From Nemertoderma westbladi (lineage: Eukaryota; Xenacoelomorpha; Nemertodermatida; Nemertodermatidae), in the NCBI GenBank assembly GCA_032718475.1, contig JAUCBJ010007926.1, positions 62,001 through 126,000 on the forward strand: DNA of 64,000 nt, read 5' to 3'. The notes under the pieces were generated by a model. That model was not told the origin of the DNA, made no database searches, and saw only the letters and a program-made list of their open reading frames with translations. Numbering within the stretch: position 1 is the first letter of the stretch; the number at the start of each line of letters is the position of its first letter. The position numbers and the translations under genes are program-made. Shown here one piece after another: positions 47,151 to 57,622 of this stretch.

Positions 47151-47907
47151 AGTTTAGTCGTCCAAGTATTGGACTGAGGGGGGTGGAATTGAGGGCGAGA
47201 CGCCCTTCCCACACAATATATAAAAAATAATAAAAATAATAAAATAAATAAAATAATAGAAAGAAAGTAAAAGAGGAGAAAGTCAGAAAGTGATAGTAGT
47301 AGGTAGTATGTAGCACTAAGTAGTAGATAGAAAGTTAGCAGAAGTTAGTCGTAGTTAGAAAGTTAGTAGTAGATAGAAAGTTAGCAGAAGTTAGTTGTAG
47401 TTAGAAAGTTAGTAGTAATTGGAAAGCTAGCGAAAGTTAGAAATACTTAGAAAGTTGATAGAAGTTAGTACCGGGAGAGGTAGAAGTTAGAGATCAGGGA
47501 GTGTGGTATAGAGACATACCACGGGAGTAAGAGGGTACATAGTACCGGGAGAGGTAGAAGTTAGAGATCAGGGAGTGTGGTATAGAGACATACCGCGGGA
47601 GTAAGAGGGTACATAGTACTGGGAGAGGTAGAAGTTAGAGATCAGGGAGTGTGGTATAGAGACATACCACGGGAGTAAGAGGGTACATAGTACCAAGAGA
47701 GTAGTAGGAGGGTACATAGTACCGCTAGAGAGTTAGTAGAGTTGGAGACTTAGTAGTTAGTAGAGTTTTAGAGAGTTAATAGAGTTAATAGTAAGAGAGT
47801 AGCATGGTAAGTAGTAAGTAAGAAGTAAGTAGAGATGTAGGTACAAATATAATAGCACAGAATAGGGGCAAATGCGGACAAAACAAAATCAAAATTAAAA
47901 TTAGGAA
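47151..47907 (+). repeat. Tandem-repeat spacer of BEL copy C
   Basis: After the integrase stop there is GGACTGAGGGGGGTGG, then AT-rich sequence, then GTTAGTAG/AGAAAGTTAGCAG repeats and about three 74-bp units (GTACCGGGAGAGGTAGAAG ... GGTATAGAGACATACC). It corresponds in position and partly in motif (AAGAGGGTACATAGTACC) to 13798-14343 of copy A. Confidence 0.88.
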
Positions 47908-48062
47908 TATCAGGACCACCCCCAAACTACAGAAGAGCCTTCAAGGTGGCCTTCGGAGGTCTGGTAGACCACCCGGGGCTGGAGGACGAGTCGGTGTACT
48001 ACAACAACCGGCATCTAGTAGACAGGGAGGTGGATACACCATATCAGAGGTGGGAGAAGTTG
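47908..48062 (+). pseudogene. Type 1 exonuclease gene remnant, copy C
   Basis: About 155 bp equivalent to copy A 18846-19005 (NYRRAFKVAF ... REVDTPYQRWEK). Sequences before and after, including the exonuclease motifs and all knuckles, are deleted. It proves that this BEL copy once carried the 3' gene in the same position. Confidence 0.88.
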
Positions 48063-48589
48063 GAAGTTGTACCGTAGTCAAGCACAACCCTTTTCCAATT
48101 AGCTACTGGGACTGGGGATTAATTGACTAGGGCGACAGGACGGGACTTAGACGGCTCCCACTAACATGATGCACACATGTGTGGGGCCCAATAAGTGTGT
48201 GAGGAATGAAAGTAAGGATGAGAATCGGGGGGAGAATGGAGAGGAGGTTTGACAGGATAAGGGAAAGTAAAAGGAGTGCGAGTCGGGTGTGGGAAACGAG
48301 TAAGATAGAGTAGAGTTGAGTTGGAGTGGAGATGAAGTGAACTTAGAGTGAGAGGAGTTTTTAAAATTGTGTGAGGAGTCCACAATTGTCTCGACCCGAG
48401 ACGCCAGATGTCTTGGTGCAACATAGGTGAAGTTGCACCAAGAGTGGGTAGCATTATCATACCCATAGGGAGCAGCCTGGAAAGCCGACTCCAAGTAAGA
48501 GAACTCCACCCCACAACCGATAATAGACCAGGTTCCAGCGGAATTGAAGCGCACTCCAAGGTGATGCTATCTTCTCACCGGGAAGATTG
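48063..48589 (+). other. 3' UTR of BEL copy C
   Basis: Homologous to 20610-21175 of copy A (TTAGCTACTGGGACTGGGG; CTCCACCCCACA). Non-coding. Confidence 0.8.
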
Positions 48590-48601
48590 CATGGGGGGGA
48601 G
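48590..48601 (+). other. Polypurine tract of BEL copy C
   Basis: CATGGGGGGGAG directly before TGTGAGCGG. Same as in copy A. Confidence 0.85.
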
Positions 48602-49185
48602 TGTGAGCGGATTCAATTCCGCCCCACCGACGCCATAAAGTTGGGAAGTGGCGTTTTAAGCAATATTGGGGAGTACGAGGTTGATTACAATCAACCTCGT
48701 ATCACCCCCAATAACGGGCACAACATACGGCCCCAAAGAGCCACACAAAGGAGGTTAGGGGTCAAACCTCTTGGGAGAGGGAAAGTAACAGTAGCGGGGG
48801 GGAAGCACTCCCACAGAGGCGAGAGGCGTGAAGTGGGCTAACAGCCAATGAGAGCAGGGGGGAGAGTATCCACTGGACGAAGGCCGTAGTAATGTACTAA
48901 TTATATACATATATATTGTCCTGCTACCGGTCAGTTGTTCAGTTTACTCAGTCATTAATTGTGCAGTTAGGTGACATTTTCGTACCGTCTCCGCCGTCAC
49001 CACCACTACCGGTACAACGTTATTATATCTTATTCATTAACATTACATATATATTTCTTGCTATTATATTATATTTGGTGATTTGCATTAACAATATCAG
49101 AACAACTAACTATTATCCTTTTCATAACAACGAGCGGCGACGCGTAACGAAAACAAACTGGTCGGGATCCCCTGATCCCGTCACA
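48602..49185 (+). repeat. 3' LTR of BEL copy C
   Basis: TGTGAGCGGATTCAATTCCG to CCCGTCACA, 584 bp; lacks the 104-bp duplication. The hairpin 48674-48685 with 48690-48701 differs in sequence from other copies but keeps pairing. It is followed by TCGGC, a presumptive target duplication whose partner is lost. Confidence 0.9.
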
Positions 49186-49490
49186 TCGGCTGAATACATG
49201 TAGCACTCCATCAGGTGCTCGAATCTGTATGGTCTTTGAAGTGAGGCTCTGCTGATGGCTTCCTCCTTCATTATCGTAAAACATATAACCATTCTCTTGC
49301 AGAGATCGACTCGTCGCGTCCCAATCGTCGAGTAAATCGTCGGTAGGGTTCCAAATTCTCCCTATGGACTTTTCGTTGTCGAAACTAATAGGTTTCCCCG
49401 TCCAATTGGTCGCAATGTCAGTGTCGGTTTCGAACGTGCCGACTCCGATCCATAATCGAATCGTTTTCACTAAATACCCTCGCAAGATGC
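49186..49490 (-). pseudogene. Type 2 exonuclease-domain fragment
   Basis: On the minus strand: TIRLWIGVGTFE, WNPTDDLLDDW and the motif I region MFYDNEGGSHQQ, TIQIRAPDGVLHVF. Homologous to residues around 420-560 of the ORF at 61421-63985 but clearly diverged. Interrupted by the BEL copy C LTR at 49186; the upstream part is lost at about 49490. Confidence 0.85.
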
Positions 49491-49828
49491 AAGGTGCGAT
49501 ACCCGGTCATTCATATCTCGAGAAGTAAAAAATCTCGCTTATATCGCAAATCTCGCAAATATTACTAACTCTACCATCTACATACAAATGGTTGGGCTAT
49601 TATTGTTTGTTAATTATTTTATATTTTTTTTATGTGTGTGAATGTTTATTGTCAGTGGTATACCAAGACCATTTCAGTAGGATAATTAAAAAAAACTTGT
49701 ATTATTTTAAGTGAAATCTGCATCAAATGTCACATGTAGAGGTAAGAATTTATTTATTGAGATAGAGATAGTTGTCACTTATTAATTAATGACTAATATT
49801 CTATATGTCAATGTATTTAATTACGCAG
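49491..49828. other. AT-rich non-coding, intron end
   Basis: No gene seen. Ends in TTTAATTACGCAG, a plausible splice acceptor. Confidence 0.5.
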
Positions 49829-49939
49829 ATTCCTGTTCAACATGTAATGAGAATGCTATTTGCATTCATTTCGAAGGTGACAACGGCTTTGGCTGTCATT
49901 GCAAACCGGGTTATGATGGTGATGGGATAGGGTGCAATG
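49829..49939 (+). CDS. Host exon: EGF-like domain
   Basis: 111 bp between an acceptor (TTACGCAG) and a donor (GTAAGTC), phase 1 on both sides, so it is a self-contained EGF module as in many metazoan extracellular proteins. The translation has six Cys in EGF spacing: SC, STC, NAIC, GFGC, HC, GIGC, and the PGYDGDG turn typical of EGF_3/calcium-binding-like domains. The protein is probably secreted or membrane-anchored extracellular. Neighbouring exons are beyond recognition, apart from the possible signal-peptide exon at 4773-4857. Confidence 0.85.
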
Positions 49940-51405
49940 GTAAGTCTCTGAATAAACTATTATGTGATTATGCTATTAGGCAGAAAGTGACTTTATACTT
50001 ACTAGTATTATTATTCTTATTATTATCCTACACCCCTAGGAGGCTAGGGGGGTAGTACAGTGGCCAAGAGTTTGTACATATATTTCCAGCTCAAACAGTA
50101 GGTAAGATATAAATAATAAGTCATAAGTAAAAAATATATAAGAAATATAATATATAATAAATATACTTAAAAGCGAATCGATACATAATTTATATAAATT
50201 GAATTTCCTCAAATTTCCTCCTAAAATATATTAAAATATTTTAATATTTATTAAAATATAAAATATCAGATTTTTACAATTACTTTCACAGGTGCCCCAT
50301 GTATTTCATGTATCGTTGTTTAACTGTATCCTCTAGAGTCCCGACGTCCCCACAAGTGTACAATAATTGAATCTACCATCCTAATACGCCCTCTGATATT
50401 CATCAGATGCAGTGTGACCCATGGAATGGGAAGTGGATGTACACTTCTGTGACAGTGGGGACTGTGATTGTGATGCATACTCCCAAGAGTTCCACTTTCC
50501 CATGTTCCAATGTCCACCTCTATGCATTCTAAATTAAATTCAAATTGTGATGGGACCTGAGTTGGTGCTTTGGGTCCCGATCGGGTTAAATCTCTATCGC
50601 AGTCCTAGATGATCCTACATGTTGCTTCGCTTGTAATAACTGAAGGCTGATGTTTGTGTCAGATAAAACAGAATTTGATGTTAATATCACTTGATGTTAT
50701 TGGATCTCTGATAGACTGATATAAGTCTGAGTCTGAGATCTGAAAGACTGAGATAATACAGCACAATAATTGGTAAACAGTTCAGCCGTAATTCAGCACG
50801 TGACAGTGGAAAACTATATAGCCACTACACCGGTCAATTTGCCATCTTAAGTAACAGTCACATGACAATATGGAAAATTAGAGGGAATATTACACACTAC
50901 ACAGCCCCCACATGTATACCTGCCAACCAATCTATACACTCATCAACAGCTGTGGCCTTCCCATTGGCCGGCCTGTTTTATTCCTACAACCTCATATCCC
51001 CTTTGCCCTGTGTTAGCCCCTTTCCCTTGATATGGGTAATAAACCATCTCCTGGCTATTATTCATTCATAAGTATATTTAGACCAATAATAATTAACATT
51101 AATATATAAACAATTACAATGTTTACAGATTAATTTCAACACAATACAAACATATATGTGTATGTATATAGAAAATTTAGGGCAATGGAGTGCAACCAAG
51201 TAGCATGGCTAGTAAACAGTTGCTCACTGGTGGGGGTGGGGGGGGGGGGGGGGTGTAGTAGAGTAGTACTGTATGTACAAAGTGCTGTAAGTTTAAGAAA
51301 ATAGTTAGCGCTGATAGGGTAGATCCAAATTATTTGTTATATTATTATTTATTATTTATTAGTTATATTATTTGCTTATTTGTTATATTTATTAGCTATA
51401 GATAT

Positions 51406-51436
<31 letters not shown>

Positions 51437-51624
51437 TTATTAGCATTTAGAATAAGAGTTAGATTTAGTAAAAGTTATAATCGCATATATAGTAGTGAGT
51501 TAATAGTAGACCACTGAGATTTATTTTTTATAGTTGTTAATATATATATTGTTAATGTGTCACCAAGGTTAAGATATCACGAATTTGAAAAGGATTCATC
51601 AGTGGGATGGTGTAAACTGGTATT
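49940..51624. other. Non-coding with G and A homopolymers
   Basis: No supported gene. (TA)-rich repeats at 50100-50270, a G tract at about 51238-51253 and an A27 tract at about 51411-51437. A short open stretch at 50320-50530 (minus) has no recognisable family. Confidence 0.45.
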
Positions 51625-51707
<83 letters not shown>

Positions 51708-53355
51708 TTATTTATACATTATGTAAAAACAATAACAAATACACTAAACAATGTACCGGTATAAAGGTATTATCCAACATAACATATAGGAATACCCCTA
51801 AAGCTTTGCAGCTTATTTCCAAGGGGGTCCTTTATGTTACTTGGTTACAAATACAATATTACACTACGCTAACCTAAAACCAATATAAACGTAATTACAC
51901 TATGTACATGTACAACTTTACCGAGAGCGTGACAATGTCCGACTCAACGATAAAGATGTAATGTACAGAATAATTTATTATAAAACGTAATTACAGTATA
52001 AATAGTAAATAATTAATAAACTAATAACTTACTGTAGGACTATTGTACCTATTTTTACATTGCACACGGAGATGAGATTTAACTGCAGATTTAAAAGAAT
52101 GTTGATTATTTAGGTTTTTAATTTCATTAGGCAGAGCGTTCCAATTTTTAATGCCATTAAAAAAGAAAGTATCAGATTCAAAGGATTTACACTTCGGGAG
52201 GTAGAAGTTTGAAGCACTAGCTCTGGTACTGTAAGAGTGTGTATCGCGTACTCTGTTGAATTTTTGTTTTAGGTAATTAGGACATTTACCATTATACACT
52301 TTATGCACATGGTTAAGGCGTAGCTGCTTAACTCTACTATCTAAGTTAAGTAGTCCAGATTCAGAAAAGTCATCTGGAGTTAGGTGGTGCCTAGGTTTGT
52401 AGTTTTTAATAAATCGTACTACTTTATTCTGAGCTACTTGTAATTTACATTTAAGCTGTTTGGTTAAGCCTTCATACCAAGAAGAGCACGCATAGTCCAT
52501 GTGACACTGTATTAAAGAAGCGCAAAGTAACTTGCGGGAGTCGGTGTTTAAACTATTTTTATTTCTGTATAGAAACCTAAGCCTACTGTTAACTTTCGAG
52601 AAAATGTTTTTCACTGTACTTTCTCCTGATAAGCAGTTATCCAATGTGGTGCCTAAATATTTAACTTCCTTTTAATTTTCAATCTTATGTCCATTACTAG
52701 TGACTTCAAGCTTAGTTACCTTCTTTCTTTAACTTTCTTTTGGAACCAAACAAAATACTTTCAGTCTTACCGTAGTGAATGGATAGCTTATTATCAACCA
52801 ACCACTCATTACAGGATTCTAGAACTGCACTTAACTTTTGGGAATTATGGATAGGATCTTTATGAGAGAAAATAATAGCACTGCCGTCGGCATATAAAAT
52901 GAATTTACAATCGGGATCTATACTACTTATCATATCATTTACATAGCATACAAAAAGCAGAGGACCTAATATACTACCTTGCGGTACACCACAGGTAATC
53001 TCTTGTACAGTAGACTGCGATTCGCTAATGACTACAGTTTGACCTCTGTCTGACAGGTAGGACTTGAACCAGTCTATAGAACCTACACCCGCCCATCAGG
53101 CCTAACTTACCAAGCAGAATTTCATGATCTACAGTATCAAAAGCCTTTTGTAGGTCCAACATTACCATACCAGTATATAAACCCTTTGCGTTATTACATC
53201 TAATTGTATCAGTTAAGTTAATAAGGCAGGTGTCTGTAGAATATGATTTACGAAAACCGGACTGAAGTTCATAGATCAGATTTATCCTACTAAGATGTGC
53301 TTCCAGCTGTAGAAAAACAGAACGTTATAGAATTTTAGATACAATACTTAAACTT
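51625..53355 (-). mobile_element. CR1/Jockey-like LINE-B, 3' part with (TATC)n tail
   Basis: Minus strand: RT from about 53355 (VSKIL, ELQSGFRKSYSTDT, VMLDLQKAFDTVDHEIL), catalytic box at 52880-52895, C-terminal region 52644-52021 (SLIQCHMDYACSSWYEG, GIKNWNALPNEI). It ends in a (GATA)n run at 51625-51706 that is the (TATC)n tail in sense. The catalytic YADD reads YADG. Several frameshifts. Inactive. Confidence 0.85.
52021..53355 (-). pseudogene. LINE-B reverse transcriptase
   Basis: Fragmented ORF described for LINE-B. The second catalytic Asp of YADD is Gly (GGC), so polymerisation would fail even without the frameshifts near 53090 and 52680. 'SSWYEG' and 'NWNALPNEI' are typical of the C-terminal part of CR1/Jockey-group elements. 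Confidence 0.85.
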
Positions 53356-53914
53356 TAAACACCCATATCTCAGAATGACATTTTTTTCATGAAAAGGGCT
53401 ATTTCTCCGCCAGTTTTAAATGAAATGAGTTGAAATTTGGTACACTTGTTAATATTACCCTTCTCCATACTTCTTCCGAACAAATTTGGGTGGAAATGCC
53501 CTGGAGCCTTTTTATATCAAAAAGGCCCAAAAAAGCCCTTTTTTGGAGCCTTTTTGTTCTAAAAATGCTCTACAGGATTTGTGGCAAAATTTTTTCAGAA
53601 TAATTGGATGCAGGGTTCTTTTGAACCCATATTCCAAATTTCTACAAATTTCAACAAATATTGGTGGAGAAATAGCCCTTGGCGCAAAAAGGCACTTTTG
53701 GGAATTACGGAGCCATTTTGGGGCCAATTTTTAAAATATTTGGTTTGGTTATTCTCAAACAGTCCAGACGATGTTTAGTAGCTCAAAAAATAATTTTCAC
53801 CCAATTTTATGGTCCAGAGACACAAAAATGTGAGGTTCAATTTGGGGGTGCTACCCCCCCCCCCCCCAAGCTAAACTTGTATTATAATTCTGTAATAAAT
53901 TGGTGCTATTAATC
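53356..53914. other. Non-coding stretch with C tract
   Basis: Contains imperfect repeats of AAAAAGGC / GAGCCTTTTT (53505-53560) and a C13 tract at about 53856-53868. No supported gene. Confidence 0.4.
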
Positions 53915-56382
53915 AAGCTGCTAGTGAATGCATTCCGTTAAAACCTAACGGTAAATACTCTAATGATAATAATATTCCCGGATGGAACGATATCGTACAA
54001 AGTAAATATAATATAATATTTCTAGATTAAATTTTAAATTATGGCGTGCTAATAAATGCCCCCGTTCAGGTCCTATTTTTATTAAATAATATATGCAGTC
54101 TAAGTTACAATTCAAACGTGCAATGCGTGAACGTAAGAGGAATGAACAACAGCTGCGATGCGACAAGCTTGCAAATTCGCTCTACAAAGATAACTGTAAT
54201 GACTTTTGGAGAAATGTTACAAAACATTGTAACAACTCAGTCCCTACTACTACTACTACTACTAGGATCGGGATGCTGCATTGCAGCTGCATTTTTAAGA
54301 ATGCTGTGCCGGCTTGTCAACAAAATTGCACCGCCACAACTCCCTATCACCCATGACATTTGCTAGATCATCCGCATCTTTAAGGCCAGTGTCCTTTAAG
54401 ATGCGTCTCAAGAAAGTCATGGGCTGTCCACCATGCTTATTCACTCCATGAGGATGCCAAAGTACAAGATTATGCACTGGCTGGTCCTCACGGCGAAAGC
54501 AATGTCCTGCAAAGCGGAGGCGATTTTGTTCTAGTGTCAAGCTTGGGGGAACCAATGAGACACCTCCAATGTTATATAGTGTCTGGTTGGAGATGTGTGC
54601 ATTGTACTTGACACAATGAACCCGGCGTAGCATTCTTGTGAATGTGCCATCCAGAGATTTGGTGTCCTCAGCAGTTAGAGCCCAGCATGGACTCCCGTAG
54701 AGGAGTACTGGAACTACTGCTGCTCTAAATAATCGGACCTTAAGTTTCCGATTAATTCTCGGTGACTTCCAAATCCTGGAAAGCCTATTTAAGGCTGCCC
54801 ATGCCTTTCCCTTACGTATTCGAAGGTCCTCACCTGACTTCCGGATCCATGATCCCAGGTAACAGAAGTCGTCCACATGCTCAAGCATACCATCCTTTGA
54901 GCTTTTATGCTCATCCGATCAGAGACTTGCTGAGGACTTTCAAAGTTAACTGTCAGAATTTTGGTCTTTCTGGAGTTAGTAAAAAGACCAACACTAGAAG
55001 CAGCATGTTCTAATGAGCTGAGGAGCCGTTGGGCTCCCTCTAATGATTCTGAGAGTACTCCTAAGTCATCAGCAAAGTCTAGATCAGTTAGATTTCCTCG
55101 ACTTCTGGAGCCAGTAGGTGGAGTTATCATCACCCCATTATCATTATAATGATCTAAGGACATGCGTAGAACATAGTCAACCACAATAATGAACAAGAAT
55201 GGTGCAAGTGTGTCTCAAATGTTGTCGAACCATCTTTATACTGATCTGATTGCTGCAATAATTTCATCAGGAATCCCATATAATGAAAGTATGCTGAACA
55301 TACGTGAGCGAGAGACTGAATCAAAGGCCTTGAAGAAGTCAACAAAGATAACAGCCAGATGCCTGTCTTTCTTTTTTGATAATTCTTCAATTATCCTTCT
55401 AAGTGCCAAAATGGGCTCCATGGTCCCACGACCTTTACGGAACCCATTCTGATTTCCACGGAGCAGTCTCTCAATGGGATCCCTGATGCGATTTAATAGA
55501 ATCCTATTGTATAGCTTTGCAGCAATCGAGATCAATGAGATTCCCCGAAAAGAACCATAGAGTGTTAGGTTGCCCTTCTTGGGAACTGGCACCAACTTAT
55601 TTGTTTTCATTTCTTGTGGGACTCTTGTTGTTCGGTACATGTCTACTATGATGGGATAGATGAGCTTTAAACACTCAGGTATTTTAAAGACCTCAGGGGG
55701 AACACCATCTACTCCACTGGCACGATTGGTCTTAATGCTCTTTGCAGCAGCCTTCACTTCTGCAAAGTCCCGCTCACTCACTCAGTCCCGCTATCTTATA
55801 AAGTTGGTAATGCCACTGGCGAAACCGCAATTTGTAACCATTTTGAAAATAAATTTAGTGCATTATATAACTCTGTGAATGACGATAAGGACAAAAATGA
55901 TGTCGAAGGTTTGTTAAGATCAATTGAATAGAATACTCGACTGATATGATTGTTACAACACCTGATGTTTCTGATGCTTTCAGTAAGCTAGCTACTGGAA
56001 AATCCGCAGGTCCGGATGGAAATAGTGGCAGAGCACATTAAACATGCCCTTCGTAACTGTTGTTTACATTTTTCTTATATATTTACTTCTATTAATGTGC
56101 ATGGTTGTTTGCCACAAAAGTTGATAGACTCGAATTTGTATCCATTAATAAAAGATAAAAATGCAGATCTCACTGATGATGACAATTATCGCGGCATTTG
56201 TGTTGCTAATATCTCAAGTAAGGTCTTAGAATCTGTTTATTATAAACAATTTTTGGAATTCTTAAGTACAACGGACGCATAATTTGGATTTAAAAAGGGA
56301 TTGGGTACTGAGTTGGCAATATTCACACTTAAAGAGATTATTCAATTTTATATAGACAACAACAGTCCAGTATACATTAGGG
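53915..56382 (+). mobile_element. CR1/Jockey-like LINE-C remnant, split by LINE-A
   Basis: The pre-RT linker (53915-54244: NNIPGWNDIVQ, ERKRNEQQLRCDKLA, NDFWRNV) continues at 55790 (GNATGETAICNHFENKF, then ATGKSAGPDG), with the RT start at 56100-56380 (YPLIKDKNADL, NYRGICVANISSKVLES, FGFKKG). The frame is broken by several stops, including TAA at 56280-56282 where the family has Gln. Truncated at 56382. Confidence 0.8.
54245..55779 (-). mobile_element. LINE-A copy 5, TSD ACTCAGTCCC
   Basis: ACTCAGTCCC at 54235-54244 and 55780-55789. The 3' tail (TAC)n / sense (TAG)n at 54245-54265. LINE sequence ends at about 55766, followed by about 13 bp of filler GTCCCGCTCACTC that resembles the target site. 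The RT is largely intact (54295-55781), with a deletion near 55200 that removes the GVLQGD motif and a short deletion near 55090. Confidence 0.93.
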
Positions 56383-57054
56383 TGGTGCGTTTTTTTACTT
56401 TTTTTTCGATTTCATTGTTCTACCGGTGGACAAAAGTTGCCAAATGGTAAAAAAATAAAGCAAAAAAATTCTTTAAATTTCGTCTATATCTTCACGGATC
56501 CCAAGAGGGTTGACATTTTGAGCCATCGCGATGCGCCATATTTAAATTTATAGCAATATATCACATTAATGAAAGATCAATGACTCAAGAAAGAACTTCT
56601 TGCATGCATCAAATGTCATCAAATGGGTCCAAACTTAGTTAGATACCAAAATTTTAATTATTTGGATCAAGGGAACTAGTGCCACAGGCACATGGACAGA
56701 ACCTACCCTTTGGCACAACTGATGATAATTCTAAATTTTCGCGATGGCCAACTTTGATTTCTCCTACTGCATTAATATTATGCTCATTAGAACCGCAATG
56801 ACCGATTTAGTGGGGGTAGTCACAGGAAACAAACGAACGTAAAGAAACTAACGTAAACAAAACAAACGTAAAAACAAACGTAAAGCGAATAGTTCTTGAA
56901 ATATCGCTGAAAATGTGAAGTCCAGCACAAGTCTACATTACCGCCTTGATGCGATATGGACAAATCCTCAAAAAATTTTATTTTGAATTATCTCAAGGAA
57001 TCAAGAATAGACAGACACATCGCTGCTATAAATTGATTTAGTGTATACAGACAC
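56383..57054. other. Non-coding stretch
   Basis: No supported gene. Starts with AGGGTGGTGCG and a T-rich run. Contains several AAACGTAAA/AACAAACG repeats (56825-56890). Confidence 0.4.
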
Positions 57055-57592
57055 TTGGGACCGGTACTTGTACCGGTACTTGTACTGGTACTGGTACCGG
57101 TAATTTTACTGGTACCGGAACTTGTTTTGGTACCGGTACTTGTACCGGTACTTTTACTGGTACAGGTACAGGCACCGGTACTGCTACCAGTTCTTGTGCA
57201 GGTACTTGTACTGGTTCCGGTTCTTTTACTGCTACCGGTACCGGTACATGTATCGGTACCGGTAATTTTATTGGTACCGGTACTTGTGTTGGTACTGGTA
57301 GTTTTACCGGTACTTTTACTGGTACCTGTACTTGTACTGGTACAAGTACTTGTACTGGTACTTGTACCGTTACATGTACTGGTACCGGTTCTTTTAGCGG
57401 TACCGGTACTTGTACTGGGACTGGTACTTGTACCAGTACTTGTACAGGTACTGGTACTTGTACAGGTACCGGTACTTGTACTGGTACCGGTACTTGTACT
57501 GGTACCGGTACTTGTACTTGTACCTGTTCTTTTACTGGTATCAGTACTTGTACTGGTACTGGTACTGGTACAGGTACTTGTACAGGTACCTA
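57055..57592. repeat. Degenerate (GGTACY)n satellite
   Basis: About 540 bp made of GGTACT, GGTACC, TGTACT and TGTACC hexamers. It gives long open frames (Val-Leu-Pro, or Tyr-Trp-rich) in more than one frame, which are artefacts of the 6-bp period. Rich in palindromic GGTACC and GTAC. Confidence 0.95.
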
Positions 57593-57593
57593 T

Positions 57594-57622
57594 GCGACCC
57601 AGGCAGTTCCTGCCTGGGTCGC
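57594..57622. repeat. 13-bp perfect hairpin at satellite/gene junction
   Basis: GCGACCCAGGCAG, loop TTC, CTGCCTGGGTCGC. On the minus strand one arm aligns with the RKRPRQ codons near the end of the type 1 gene (copy A about 20390-20400); the other arm looks like a fold-back copy. Confidence 0.9.

Larger units (their letters stand above)
41165..49185 (+). mobile_element. BEL/Pao copy C: end of RT to 3' LTR
   Basis: BEL RT/RNase H (41165-41376), LINE-A insertion, RNase H and integrase (45112-47150), tandem repeats, remnant of the type 1 exonuclease gene, 3' UTR, PPT, 3' LTR. Its 5' half is missing at the TTAA junction. It shows that pol, repeat tract, exonuclease gene and LTR are consecutive in the same family. 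The 3' LTR is inserted in a type 2 gene fragment. Confidence 0.87.
4858..49828 (+). other. Candidate 45-kb TE-filled intron
   Basis: Bounded by GTAAGTT (4858) and ...TTACGCAG (ending 49828). Every coding stretch I could recognise between these sites is transposon-derived. Phase 1 at both ends is compatible with one intron. Unseen small host exons inside, or two separate genes, cannot be excluded. Confidence 0.35.

Noticed and set aside
47155-47200. A second LTR start after the integrase (GGACTGAGGGGGG then TGGAATTGAG)
   Set aside because: It looks like a polypurine tract but the following sequence does not match any LTR in the window; the real PPT and LTR are at 48590-49185.
50320-50530. Additional host exon near the EGF exon
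   Set aside because: Open on the minus strand but no splice sites in phase and no recognisable domain.
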